Below are positions 24,414 to 32,209 of a DNA stretch of 36,020 bases, piece by piece. The position numbers and the translations under genes were made by a program. Numbering within the stretch: the stretch's first letter is position 1; each line of letters begins with the position of its first letter. The notes beneath the pieces were generated by a model. The model saw nothing but the letters and a program-made list of their open reading frames with translations, was not told where the DNA came from and did not search any database. The stretch is taken from positions 1-36,020 of the forward strand of contig JBKHJO010000027.1 in NCBI GenBank assembly GCA_046538105.1, read 5' to 3'. This DNA comes from JAWLEV01 sp046538105. GTDB taxonomy: Bacteria; Chloroflexota; Anaerolineae; UBA1429.

Positions 24414-25250
24414 ATGATGAAACAGGATCCTGAACATCTTGAACGAAAAAACCAGGCCCTATGGGATGAACTCGCCCCCGTCCACGCCAGAGCCTATAGG
24501 GCAATCGATCTCCTTAAGAACGAAGAGCCCGTCCTCGACGAGATAGAACTGCGAGACGTGGGCGAGGTGGAGAGGAAGACGCTCTTACACCTGCAGTGTC
24601 ACATCGGCACCGATAGCCTGGCCTGGGCGCGGCGAGGCGCCCTCGTGACGGGGGTGGATTTCTCGCCGAGGTCCATCGCCCTGGCGCGGCAACTGCAGGG
24701 AGAACTTGACCTGGAGGCCACCTTTATCTGCGCCAATATATACGACCTCCCAACAGTCCTCGACAAGCAATTCGACATCGTCTATACGTCGCGGGGGGTA
24801 CTCTGCTGGCTGCGGGATCTGGGGGAATGGGGCAGGATCATCGCCCGTTTTCTCAAGCCCGGGGGCATCTTTTACATCATGGAAGAGCATCCTTTTTGTC
24901 ACACCTTTGAGCGAGACGACGACGGTGAACTGCGGCTCACATATCCCTATTTTCACAGCCCAGAGCCCAGGGTGTCGGACGACCTGGACGGGGACTATGC
25001 CGATGCCGACTATATCCCACAGCATCCCTCCTACGAATGGCAGTGGTCCCTCAGCGACATCGTCGGCGCCCTGCTCGGGGCAGGGCTACAGATCGAACTT
25101 TTTCACGAGTACGAGCGCCTGTTCTTCAAACTGTTTTCAGGGATGGTAGAGGGGCCGGCGCGCTGGTACCGCCTGCCCGAACACGCAGGCAAACTGCCAC
25201 TCCTGTTCACCTTGAGGGCGCGCAAGGTAGATCGCCCGTCCGACATCTAG
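24414..25250 (+). CDS. Class I SAM-dependent methyltransferase
   Basis: A 278-residue methyltransferase of the Rossmann class. Motif I is LLHLQCHIGTDSLAWARRGA, followed by the acidic SAM-ribose residue in VTGVDFSPRSIALARQLQ, then FDIVYTSRGVLCWLRDL (motif IV-like) and FLKPGGIFYIMEEHPF. The C-terminal part is rich in aromatic and acidic residues, as in uncharacterised members of this group. Two consecutive ATG codons occur at 24414 and 24417; GGAAAAGGG precedes them. It lies 11 bases after the AOR gene and is probably cotranscribed. Substrate is unknown. Confidence 0.85.
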   Translation: MMKQDPEHLERKNQALWDELAPVHARAYRAIDLLKNEEPVLDEIELRDVGEVERKTLLHLQCHIGTDSLAWARRGALVTGVDFSPRSIALARQLQGELDLEATFICANIYDLPTVLDKQFDIVYTSRGVLCWLRDLGEWGRIIARFLKPGGIFYIMEEHPFCHTFERDDDGELRLTYPYFHSPEPRVSDDLDGDYADADYIPQHPSYEWQWSLSDIVGALLGAGLQIELFHEYERLFFKLFSGMVEGPARWYRLPEHAGKLPLLFTLRARKVDRPSDI

Positions 25251-25267
25251 TCCGTCAGGAGAAGGCC

Positions 25268-25283
25268 TGTGACCGAGGTCACA
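25268..25283. promoter_or_regulatory. Perfect CRP/FNR-type operator
   Basis: TGTGA-CCGAGG-TCACA matches the CRP consensus half-sites exactly; the dyad extends to 8 bp per arm (25267-25284). Candidate -10 elements GATAAT (25300-25305) and TATGAT (25308-25313) place the site near -37 to -44, close to a class II activator position. It precedes the DHOD-like gene and the catabolic cluster to 30.5 kb. Confidence 0.6.
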
Positions 25284-25352
25284 GATGCATAAAATGCGGG
25301 ATAATGGTATGATAGTGTCGTGCCGTTTCATCTGAGTAAAGGAGTTGGATAC

Positions 25353-26396
25353 ATGGCGGATATGATAGATATATCGACGAAATACCTGGGGCTGGATCTG
25401 AAGAATCCCCTCGTCGTCGGAAGTTCCGGGCTGACCGACACGCCGGAAAAGGTAAAAGAGTTGGAAGACAAAGGGGCTGGTGCCGTGGTCCTCAAGTCCA
25501 TCTTTGAGGAGGAGATCGAGCACCACTATCGCGACATCCTCAGAGAAGAGGCGGACAGCAGCGGCAACGTGGAGGCCCTCGACTATTTTGATTATGAGAT
25601 CAGGGCAGAGACCCTGGACCGCTTTAGAAAGATTGTTAAGGAGAGCAAAGAGAAGGTCTCCATTCCCGTGATCGCCAGCATCAACTGCTCGTACTCGTAC
25701 GAGTGGGCATATTTCGCCCAAGAGCTCGAGTCTGCGGGGGCCGACGCCCTGGAACTGAACATGTTTTTCCTGCCCAGCGACTTTGAGCGGACGAGGGAGG
25801 AGCAGGAGGCGGCCTATTTCGGCATCATCGACCGCGTGAGGGAAGAGATCTCGGTGCCCGTCAGCCTCAAGATCAGCCACTATTTCACCGATCTGGGGCC
25901 CATGATCAAACGGCTCTCCGAGACGGGGATAGAGGGGCTGGTGCTCTTTAACCGCTTCTGGCAGCCCGATTTCGATATCGAGAACCTGGAGATCGTGCCC
26001 TCCCGGGTGCTCAGCACGCCCGACGAGATCTCGTTGCCGCTGCGATGGATCGCCATCATGGCGGGGCGGGTAAATTGCGATCTGGCCGCCTCCACCGGCG
26101 TGCACGACAGCGAAGGACTTATCAAGGCCCTCCTCGCCGGCGCGCAGGTGGCCCAGGCCGTGTCCACCTTCTACCTGAATGGTGCGGATCAAATCCAGGT
26201 CATGCTCGACGGACTGCAGGACTGGATGGAGGAGCACGAGTACCTGAACCTGGATCACTTTCGGGGTCTCATGAGCCAGGCCGCCAGCGCGGACCCCGCC
26301 GCCTACGAGCGGGTGCAATTCATGAGATACTTTGGACAACGCTTTGGGCCGTCCGCGCATGGGAGGACCCAGGCCCTGGACGAGTTCACCTACTAA
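25353..26396 (+). CDS. Dihydroorotate dehydrogenase-like flavoprotein
   Basis: FMN TIM-barrel protein of the class 1 dihydroorotate dehydrogenase superfamily, about 347 residues. Family blocks are DISTKYLGLDLKNPLVVGSSGLTDT-like N-terminus, GAGAVVLKSIFEEEI, PVIASINCSYSYEWAYFAQ, AGADALELNMFF and PVSLKISHYFTDL, with the C-terminal phosphate-binding region STGVHDSEGLIKALLAGAQVAQAVS. These stand-alone proteins are usually annotated DHOD-like because they are not in pyrimidine operons; their substrate is unknown. The ATG at 25353 has AAAGGAG at proper spacing; an earlier ATG at 25320 lacks one. First gene of the 25-30 kb cluster, preceded by a CRP-type site. A role in pyrimidine synthesis is unlikely from context. 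Confidence 0.83.
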   Translation: MADMIDISTKYLGLDLKNPLVVGSSGLTDTPEKVKELEDKGAGAVVLKSIFEEEIEHHYRDILREEADSSGNVEALDYFDYEIRAETLDRFRKIVKESKEKVSIPVIASINCSYSYEWAYFAQELESAGADALELNMFFLPSDFERTREEQEAAYFGIIDRVREEISVPVSLKISHYFTDLGPMIKRLSETGIEGLVLFNRFWQPDFDIENLEIVPSRVLSTPDEISLPLRWIAIMAGRVNCDLAASTGVHDSEGLIKALLAGAQVAQAVSTFYLNGADQIQVMLDGLQDWMEEHEYLNLDHFRGLMSQAASADPAAYERVQFMRYFGQRFGPSAHGRTQALDEFTY

Positions 26397-26440
26397 CGCA
26401 CTGTTGTCTGCCAAATCTTTTTGCATTCGGGTGCCTGGCA

Positions 26441-26484
26441 TCCGGCAAAATGCCGGGCGCCTCGATGCGCTTTTTCCACAACCT
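26441..26484 (+). terminator. Hairpin region after the DHOD-like gene
   Basis: CCGGCA-AAA-TGCCGG with extended outer pairs (about 26441-26465), then GCGC...GCGC followed by TTTTT (to about 26484). A likely partial terminator between the DHOD-like and UroD-like genes; the first stem is strong, the second weak. Confidence 0.45.
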
Positions 26485-26557
26485 TGAAAAAGCACCGGGC
26501 CGGCGATTGGAAAAGCCCTCGTGACCCCCGACCCATGCTGGTAAGGAGAGATGATCC

Positions 26558-27595
26558 ATGAGAGATCTACAGGCACTGCTTGAACGACACGAGGCCTTTT
26601 GGCACCGTGAGGAGGTTGACCGGCCGCTGGTGAGGCTGCTGCCCAGGGAGCGGGATCCCGTCCGCTTTGACAACATGGACGTGCGCCCCGACATGCTGGA
26701 CGTGGAACGCCTCACGCCCTCTATCGGCGAACGAAATATATGGAAGCGGCTGGTGCAGGAAGATCTGCTACGCACCGAGCCCGCCTTCACCCGCATCCCG
26801 TGGATGGAGGCCATCGTCGGCTGCGATATCCACGCGGGCACCGAGAACGCCATGTGGCCCGAGCCGGCCCTGGGTCCGGATTATGAGGGCATGGACGAGA
26901 TCGTCCCCGCCGACGACAATCCCTGGCTGGAGAAACTTTTCTCGCTGACGGAGGCGTTGGTGGAGATCAACGACGGCTCCTACGTGGTGACCCACACTCT
27001 GATGCGGGGCCCGGCCGACATGCTTTCTGCCCTCCTTGGAGACGATCGCATGGGGCTGGCCTTTTACGACGATCCGGACAGGGTGGACACCTGCCTGGCC
27101 CGGGCCGCCGAGGCCTTTATCAAGGTGGCCAAGGCCCAATTCGACGTCATCCCCCTCTTTCACGGTGGGCGAACGGCATGGGTCTATGGCCTGTGGGGCA
27201 GAGGAAGCGTGGTGCGCTTCCAGTCCGATTCCTCCAGCCAACTCTCGCCAACGATGTATGCGGAGCGCATCCTGCCCCACGACCGCAAGATCATGGAGGC
27301 CTTTGACAAATCCCTCATCGATCTGCACTCGGCGGGCACGCTGCACATTCGCGAAAAACTGATGGGAACGGAGGAACTGGACGCCATCTCTGTGACGCTG
27401 GATCGTTATGAAGACGCCCCGACGGTGGAAGATCTGCTACCCATCTTTGCAGAGATTCTGGAGGCCAAGAGCCTGCTCATCTTTGGGGAGATGACGGCAG
27501 CGGAGGCTGATCTGCTGTGCAGCAAACTGCCGGCCCGGGGCCTGGCCATCGGCGGCCATATCACCGACAAACTGCTGTGGGAGCGGCCAGTATAG
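26558..27595 (+). CDS. Uroporphyrinogen decarboxylase-like (UroD/MtaA family) protein
   Basis: A 345-residue TIM-barrel protein of the UroD superfamily, which includes uroporphyrinogen decarboxylase and corrinoid-dependent methyltransferases. Recognisable stretches are SYVVTHTLMRGPADMLSALLGDDRMGLAFYDDPDRV, FHGGRTAWVYGLWGRGSVVRFQSDSSSQLSP and LDLHSAG-like IDLHSAGTLHIREKL. The N-terminal arginine block of true UroD is absent, so heme synthesis is unlikely. Many such proteins sit in sugar or aromatic catabolic clusters with unknown substrates. AAGGAGAG precedes the ATG. It is 45 bases before the enolase-family gene and on the same strand, probably one transcript. Confidence 0.72.
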   Translation: MRDLQALLERHEAFWHREEVDRPLVRLLPRERDPVRFDNMDVRPDMLDVERLTPSIGERNIWKRLVQEDLLRTEPAFTRIPWMEAIVGCDIHAGTENAMWPEPALGPDYEGMDEIVPADDNPWLEKLFSLTEALVEINDGSYVVTHTLMRGPADMLSALLGDDRMGLAFYDDPDRVDTCLARAAEAFIKVAKAQFDVIPLFHGGRTAWVYGLWGRGSVVRFQSDSSSQLSPTMYAERILPHDRKIMEAFDKSLIDLHSAGTLHIREKLMGTEELDAISVTLDRYEDAPTVEDLLPIFAEILEAKSLLIFGEMTAAEADLLCSKLPARGLAIGGHITDKLLWERPV

Positions 27596-27640
27596 CCCGC
27601 CTGCAGTCACACTCCCCAACACGAAAGGAGAAAAAGCGCG

Positions 27641-28786
27641 ATGAAGATCACCGAGATCAAGACCTATCTCATGGACGCCAGCAGTGTACCCTCCAGCGAG
27701 AGCTGGCACGGACGCAACTGGCTCTTTGTCAAGGTCTTTACCGACGAGGGCATCTATGGCGTGGGCGAGGCCAGTGGATGGCCCCGGGTGGTGGAGACGG
27801 CCATCAAGGACCTGACCCCCCTCCTGGTGGGCGAGGATCCCTTTCAGATCGAAAAACTGTGGCAAAAGATGCTCCTGGCCATGATGGGCCACGGCATGAC
27901 GGGGATCGTGGGCAGCGGGGCCATGACGGGGATCGAGATGGCCCTCTGGGATCTCAAGGGCAAGGCCCTGGGCACGCCGGTGTGGAACCTGCTGGGCGGC
28001 AAGATCCGTGATAGGATCTGGGCCTATGCCCACGCCAGCACGGCAGAGCGGGCCCAGGAACTGGTGGAGCGCGGCTTTTCGGCACTCAAGACGGGAGGTG
28101 TGGAGGAGCCGGTGCAGCGGGTGAGGACCATCCGCGAGGCTGTGGGCCCCGACGTGGATCTGATGGTGGACGCCCACGGGCCACCCTGGCTGACCACGCG
28201 GGACGCCATCCGCATAGGACAGGCCCTGGAGGAGTACGACCTCCTCTTCTATGAGGATCCGGTGGCGCCGGAGAACGTGGAGGCCATCGCCAGGGTCTCA
28301 GAAGCCGTGGATCTGCCCATCGCCGCCGGCGAGCGGCACTCTCACATCTATGGCGTGCGCGAGTTGATCGAACGAGAGATCATCGACGTGGTACAGCCCG
28401 ACACCGGCCGCGCCGGGGGGCTGATGCAGATGAAAAAGATCGCCGCCCTGGCCGAGGCCCACTTTATCACCTTTGCGCCCCACAGCGGTTCCCTGGGACC
28501 GGTAGCCGAGTTCGCCTGCCTGCACCTGCTGGCCACCCTGCCCAACTTTTTGATCATGGAACACCTGGAGGATGACGTGCCCCAGCGCTATGAGGTGGTC
28601 ACCCCCCTGCCCGAGATCGTGGATGGTCACATCACCGTGCCCGACAGGCCGGGATTGGGCGTGGATGTGGTAGAGGAGGTCGTGGAGAGACATCCCTCGC
28701 GAGGTAACGTCTCTGAGCCCAGCGAGGAGGAGGAATATGTCTATTTTCGGGCCCGACGGGGGCGGGCCAGCTGGGCCAATCAGTAG
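27641..28786 (+). CDS. Mandelate racemase/enolase superfamily acid-sugar dehydratase
   Basis: Enolase-superfamily enzyme, 381 residues, probably dehydrating a sugar acid to a 2-keto-3-deoxy acid. N-terminal capping domain: MKITEIKTYLMDA, LFVKVFTDEGIYGVGEAS. Barrel: metal ligands D177 (MVDAHG, with H179), E205 (FYEDPV) and E231 (AGERHSH), plus H281 in FAPHSGSLGP. The D-x-H motif and the final His match galactonate/gluconate dehydratase-like members. The second-strand KxK is changed: ALKTGG has one Lys (K150). Substrate cannot be named; D-apionate-related acids are an inference from neighbours. GGAGAAAAAGCG precedes the ATG. Lies between UroD-like and ApnO-like genes on the same strand. Confidence 0.88.
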   Translation: MKITEIKTYLMDASSVPSSESWHGRNWLFVKVFTDEGIYGVGEASGWPRVVETAIKDLTPLLVGEDPFQIEKLWQKMLLAMMGHGMTGIVGSGAMTGIEMALWDLKGKALGTPVWNLLGGKIRDRIWAYAHASTAERAQELVERGFSALKTGGVEEPVQRVRTIREAVGPDVDLMVDAHGPPWLTTRDAIRIGQALEEYDLLFYEDPVAPENVEAIARVSEAVDLPIAAGERHSHIYGVRELIEREIIDVVQPDTGRAGGLMQMKKIAALAEAHFITFAPHSGSLGPVAEFACLHLLATLPNFLIMEHLEDDVPQRYEVVTPLPEIVDGHITVPDRPGLGVDVVEEVVERHPSRGNVSEPSEEEEYVYFRARRGRASWANQ

Positions 28787-28857
28787 GAGACGCGAGTCGG
28801 TCTCCCTTGCTCCCCGCAGGTGAGGCCGACCATCACATCAGGAAAGGAGTGGATGAG

Positions 28858-29700
28858 ATGAACACTGTTGCACTGTTTGGCGCGGCCGGCAAGGTCGGCG
28901 CGCGCGTGGTGGACAAACTGCGGGACGATCCCGACGTGGATCTCCTCTGTGTGGAGGCCGGCGAGGCCGGCCTGGCGGCCCTGCGCGAGCGGGGCCTGGA
29001 GCCCACGGACCAGGCGGAGGCCATAGAGCGGGCCGATACCATCATCCTGGCCGTCCCCGACACCGTCATCGGCGCGGTGGCCACCGAGATCGTGCCCCAA
29101 CTAGAGAGCGGGACCATGGTTATGCTCCTGGACCCGGCGGCCGCGCGAGCGGGCGAACTACCGGAGCGGGAGGATGTGGCCTATTTCGTGGTCCATCCCT
29201 GCCATCCCCCTTTTACAAGCGAGGAGATGACGGCCGAGGCGCGGGGGGACTATTGGGGTGGGACGGCCAGACAGAGTATCGTCTGCGCCCTGATGCAGGG
29301 CACGGAGGAGGATTACGCCAAGGGGGAAGGGCTGGCCCGCAAGATGTTCGCCCCCATCCTCGACGCCCACCGCATCACCGTGGAACAGATGGCCATCCTG
29401 GAGCCAGCCATGGCGGAGACGGTGATCCTCACCTGTATGGCGGTCATAAAGGAGAGCGTGGAAGAGGCCATACGACGCGGTGTGCCCCGCCAGGTGGCCT
29501 ATGACTTTGCCCTGGGGCACATGCGCGTGACCCTGGGCATGCTGTTCGACTTTATCGATGCCGAGGCATCGGATGGGGCCAAGCTGGCTATGCGACGGGG
29601 CAAAGAGGCGATCTTTCAATCCGACTGGAAAAAGGTCTTTGAGCCCGACAACGTGATGGAGCAGGTCAAGGCCATCGTGGAGGGTGGGCAGGACGGATGA
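28858..29700 (+). CDS. apnO: D-apionate oxidoisomerase-like dehydrogenase (PGDH_C family)
   Basis: NAD-dependent enzyme resembling ApnO, which converts D-apionate to 3-oxo-isoapionate in bacterial apiose breakdown; 280 residues. N-terminal Rossmann fold VALFGAAGKVGARVVDKL, then VEAGEAGLAALRERGLEPT, IILAVPDTVIG and LDPAAARAGELPEREDVAYF. The family stretch VVHPCHPPFTSEE follows, then IVCALMQGTEEDYAKGEGLA, HRITVEQMAILEPAMAETV and a helical PGDH_C domain ending DWKKVFEPDNVM. The ATG at 28858 has AAAGGAG nine bases upstream. Its TGA overlaps the next ATG. The assignment rests on remembered family motifs; a related sugar-acid substrate is possible. Confidence 0.75.
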   Translation: MNTVALFGAAGKVGARVVDKLRDDPDVDLLCVEAGEAGLAALRERGLEPTDQAEAIERADTIILAVPDTVIGAVATEIVPQLESGTMVMLLDPAAARAGELPEREDVAYFVVHPCHPPFTSEEMTAEARGDYWGGTARQSIVCALMQGTEEDYAKGEGLARKMFAPILDAHRITVEQMAILEPAMAETVILTCMAVIKESVEEAIRRGVPRQVAYDFALGHMRVTLGMLFDFIDAEASDGAKLAMRRGKEAIFQSDWKKVFEPDNVMEQVKAIVEGGQDG

Positions 29701-30512
29701 GGTTGGGCATCAGTTCCTACACCTACACGTGGGCCATCGGCGTAGCGGGCCATCCCCAGCCCCCAGAGCCCCTGGAGGCCATGGATCTCCTGGACAGGGC
29801 GGTGGCCCTGTCGGTAAACGTCGTACAGATCGCCGATAACCTGCCCCTACACCGCCTCCCGCCGGCCGAACTGGAGCACCTTGCGGACCGTGCCAAGACG
29901 CTGGACATAGATATAGAGGTGGGGACGCGAGGCATCGCCCCCGATCACCTGGAGAGGTACCTGGAACTCGCGGAGCGGCTGGGCTCCCCCATCCTGCGCG
30001 TGGTCACCGACACCGCCGAAGATCAGCCATCGGAGGGGGAGATCGTGGACACCATCAAGGATCTGGTGCCGGCCTTTAAGCGGGCGAGCGTGGTGCTGGC
30101 CGTAGAGAACCACGACCGTTTCAAGGCGCAACAACTGGCGGGCATCCTCCGCCGCATCGACAGCGACCACGTGGGCGTCTGCCTGGACACCGTGAACTCT
30201 TTTGGGGCCCTGGAGGGGCCGGAGGTGGTGGTGGAGACCCTGGGCCCCTGGACGGTGAACGTGCACATCAAGGATTTCGACATATTTCGCGCCAGCCACC
30301 TGATGGGATTCACCATCGAGGGGCGCCCCGCCGGCCGGGGCAGGCTGGACGTGCCCTGGCTGCTGGGGGAACTGGAGGCCATGGGCCGGGACCCCAACGC
30401 CATCCTGGAACTGTGGACGCCGCCGGAGGAAACACAGGAAGAGACGGTGGCCAAGGAGGCGGCCTGGGCGCGGGAGAGCGTCGAGTATTTGCGCCGGCTC
30501 ATACCGGATTGA
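29697..30512 (+). CDS. Xylose-isomerase-like TIM-barrel sugar isomerase/epimerase
   Basis: A 271-residue protein of the AP endonuclease 2 / xylose isomerase-like barrel family. Features are the N-terminal MRLGISSYTYTWAIG, metal-site candidates in VVLAVENHDRF (Glu), VGVCLDTVNSFGAL (Asp), VNVHIKDFDIF (His) and AILELWTPP (Glu), and internal GRLDVPWLLGELEAMG. It overlaps the ApnO-like gene by four bases (ATGA), so the two are coupled and likely act in one pathway. It might isomerise or cleave the 3-oxo-sugar-acid product, but members of this family have too many activities to name one. Last gene of the 25.3-30.5 kb cluster; a GC-rich hairpin follows. Confidence 0.8.
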   Translation: MRLGISSYTYTWAIGVAGHPQPPEPLEAMDLLDRAVALSVNVVQIADNLPLHRLPPAELEHLADRAKTLDIDIEVGTRGIAPDHLERYLELAERLGSPILRVVTDTAEDQPSEGEIVDTIKDLVPAFKRASVVLAVENHDRFKAQQLAGILRRIDSDHVGVCLDTVNSFGALEGPEVVVETLGPWTVNVHIKDFDIFRASHLMGFTIEGRPAGRGRLDVPWLLGELEAMGRDPNAILELWTPPEETQEETVAKEAAWARESVEYLRRLIPD

Positions 30513-30551
30513 GGGACACGCAGGGCTAAACCCCCAGCGCTACCTAGCTGC

Positions 30552-30567
30552 GCCCCGTGAACGGGGC
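30552..30567. repeat. Small hairpin after the catabolic cluster, possible insertion-sequence end
   Basis: GCCCCG-TGAA-CGGGGC, followed by pyrimidine-rich sequence but no T-run. On the minus strand the order GGGAAGCCCCG...CGGGGC recalls subterminal hairpins of IS200/IS605-type elements, but no transposase or tnpB is present. It could also act as a weak terminator. Confidence 0.35.
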
Positions 30568-30612
30568 TTCCCGCTCTCCTCCTAAAAGTGGCCCTTTGGT
30601 CTTTTTATGGGA

Positions 30613-30640
30613 TTGACGGAACGAACGAAGCCAATATAAT
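30613..30640 (+). promoter_or_regulatory. Sigma-70-type promoter of the Phd/PIN module
   Basis: TTGACG (30613-30618) and TATAAT (30635-30640) with a 16-bp spacer, about 55 bases before the antitoxin ATG. Confidence 0.7.
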
Positions 30641-30695
30641 ATCCATATAGTTAGCCAATTTGTTACCTAATAATCCCGTGCAGAGGGGAAACACG

Positions 30696-31028
30696 ATGCC
30701 CAGAACCGTGTCTGCCACCGAGATGAAGAACCGCTTTGGCTCCCTGGCCGATTGGGCCGTCGAATCCCAGGACGACGTCATCGTCGAGAGCCGGGGCACA
30801 CCCAAGGTGGCCGTCATAGCCTTTGAAGAATATGAGAGGCTGCGCCGCTGGCGCGAGGAGGCGCGCCGACGGGAGCTCCTGGATCGCTTTAGGGCCCTCA
30901 GGGAAGAGATCAGGGAGCGGAACCGGAACCTGACCAAAGAGGAGGCCGACGCCCTGGCCGAGCGCCTCGGCCGGGAGATGGTCGAGGCGCTGATCGAGGA
31001 AGGCAAGATCAACTATGAGGGTGGCTAG
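30696..31028 (+). CDS. Phd/YefM-type antitoxin
   Basis: A 110-residue antitoxin. The Phd/YefM DNA-binding domain is clear: RTVSATEMKNRFGSLADWAVE, DVIVESRGTPKVAVIAFEEYERL (about residues 3-48). A long charged helix follows (REEARRRELLDRFRALREEI), ending in the toxin-binding tail. GAGGGGAAA precedes the ATG; an upstream ATG-like start in frame at 30660 lacks one. It is three bases ahead of the PIN toxin gene and driven by the strong promoter at 30613, which it presumably represses. It lies in the stretch that separates the ApnO-like gene from the lactonase. Confidence 0.85.
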   Translation: MPRTVSATEMKNRFGSLADWAVESQDDVIVESRGTPKVAVIAFEEYERLRRWREEARRRELLDRFRALREEIRERNRNLTKEEADALAERLGREMVEALIEEGKINYEGG

Positions 31029-31031
31029 GGG

Positions 31032-31478
31032 ATGCGCGTCCTCCTGGACACCAACGTACTCATCAGCCACCTCCTGAGCCTTCAACGAAAAAGCCTCGTC
31101 AACCACGTTCTGGAGGCCGCCTTCCTGGGGGAGATCGACCTTCTCTTCCCCAAAGAGGTACTCGACGAACTCGGAAAAAAGATCCCCCAGAAACCCTACC
31201 TGGCGGAGAGGATCACCCCACAGCAGGTGGAGCAACTGGTCACCCTCCTGGCCGAGATATCGGAGGGTATCGCCACCATCACCATGGAGATCCCCGCCGT
31301 GACCCGCGATCCCAAGGATGATTACCTCATCGCCTACGCCCTGGTGGGCGGTGCCGACTATCTGGTCACAGGAGACGCCGACCTCCTGATACTCGAAAAG
31401 GTGGAGGATGTGGAGATCGTCACCCCTCGCGAACTCGAGCAATGCATAGCCTCCGGAGGAACGTCGCCAAGACCTTGA
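31032..31478 (+). CDS. PIN-domain toxin (COG1569-type)
   Basis: A 148-residue putative RNase toxin. It opens MRVLLDTNVLISHLLS with catalytic D6, has FPKEVLDELGKKI as the second acidic block, and DPKDDYLIAYALVGGADYLVTGDADLL as the third. The last is the usual signature of the COG1569 PIN group. It starts three bases after the antitoxin stop. The decayed PIN fragment at 10638 belongs to the same group. The 3' end of the gene lies in a small imperfect hairpin (31468-31500). Target RNA unknown. Confidence 0.85.
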   Translation: MRVLLDTNVLISHLLSLQRKSLVNHVLEAAFLGEIDLLFPKEVLDELGKKIPQKPYLAERITPQQVEQLVTLLAEISEGIATITMEIPAVTRDPKDDYLIAYALVGGADYLVTGDADLLILEKVEDVEIVTPRELEQCIASGGTSPRP

Positions 31479-31983
31479 GGGTCTGGCTGGGGTCTTTGGG
31501 ACTATGCCGTGCAAATGCGAAATGGTGACATGAAATAGACTCCGTTCTGCAAGACCTTTAGCCCATTTTCAACATCCATTGAAAATCAATCGCCATGAAT
31601 GATGAGATTAACTGATACGACGTGATCTAGTGAGACTTGAAGTCTTCTCTAGCGGCATGACATGAACAAATATTCCTATATTCGAGCAGACGCACTGGAA
31701 AAATGGACATAGAGACTTCCAAAGTCTTTTGAGCGTGCCAGGAATAGGAATTAACAAGTGTTGACTCTGAGTTTGGCCTTTCGTTTGCCCCGCAGCGCCT
31801 CCCTCTTGCTTCAGAATTCAAAATCTTGCGAGACATCGAACAATCTAAGGGTACAAGCAAATGTTGTAGATCATCAGTCATTACTCGTCCACGCAGGCAG
31901 ATGGGCCACCGAAGTTGGCCCATCTGGCCGAAAGGCCCTGCGAGCGGGCTTGAGAGGGCAAAAGTCGGGGAACGAACTCGAAG
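31479..31983. other. AT-richer gene-free stretch with hairpins
   Basis: About 500 bases with no credible gene; base composition is visibly more AT-rich than the neighbours from 31500 to about 31880. A perfect 8-bp palindrome (ATTTTCAA / TTGAAAAT) lies at 31565-31586. Near the right end 31909-31937 forms a 10-bp stem (CAGATGGGCC / GGCCCATCTG), followed by GGCC-GAAA-GGCC. Confidence 0.5.
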
Positions 31984-32137
31984 ATGCTCGGTCTAAAGCC
32001 CAGCGCAAAGGCGCTTCGCACCGACCGTCGACCTACGTCGACGCATTTGGACAGCGTCCAGAACCGCTCACGCCACTCTTGCCCCATCCGTTTCCTTCTG
32101 ACGTTTCTGGGCATTCTAACAGATTTTGCATGCACCT
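31984..32137 (+). repeat. Hairpin-rich direct repeat, copy 1
   Basis: Positions 31984-32060 align without gaps to 33882-33958 (77 bp, about 14 mismatches by eye). A second shared block (TTCTGAC, then ATTC and AACAGATT to CACCT) at 32096-32137 matches 33990-34031. Contains successive small stems, including GCGTCGAC-type arms around CTAC and TGGAC-AGC-GTCCA. It lies just upstream of the DUF2089 promoter. Confidence 0.7.
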
Positions 32138-32151
32138 ATCTCTAAAAATCC

Positions 32152-32180
32152 TTGACATTTACCAAAAATTTTGCTATAAT
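32152..32180 (+). promoter_or_regulatory. Consensus sigma-70 promoter of the DUF2089-pentapeptide operon
   Basis: TTGACA (32152-32157) and TATAAT (32175-32180) with exactly 17 bp between: a perfect match to the housekeeping consensus, about 30 bases before the ATG. Confidence 0.9.
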
Positions 32181-32209
32181 ATCAAAAAGCAAAAAGAGAG
32201 GTGGATGTT

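Noticed and set aside
25137..26576. 479-codon minus-strand open frame over the DHOD-like gene
   Set aside because: Antisense shadow; the + strand has FMN-barrel motifs and proper ribosome-binding site.
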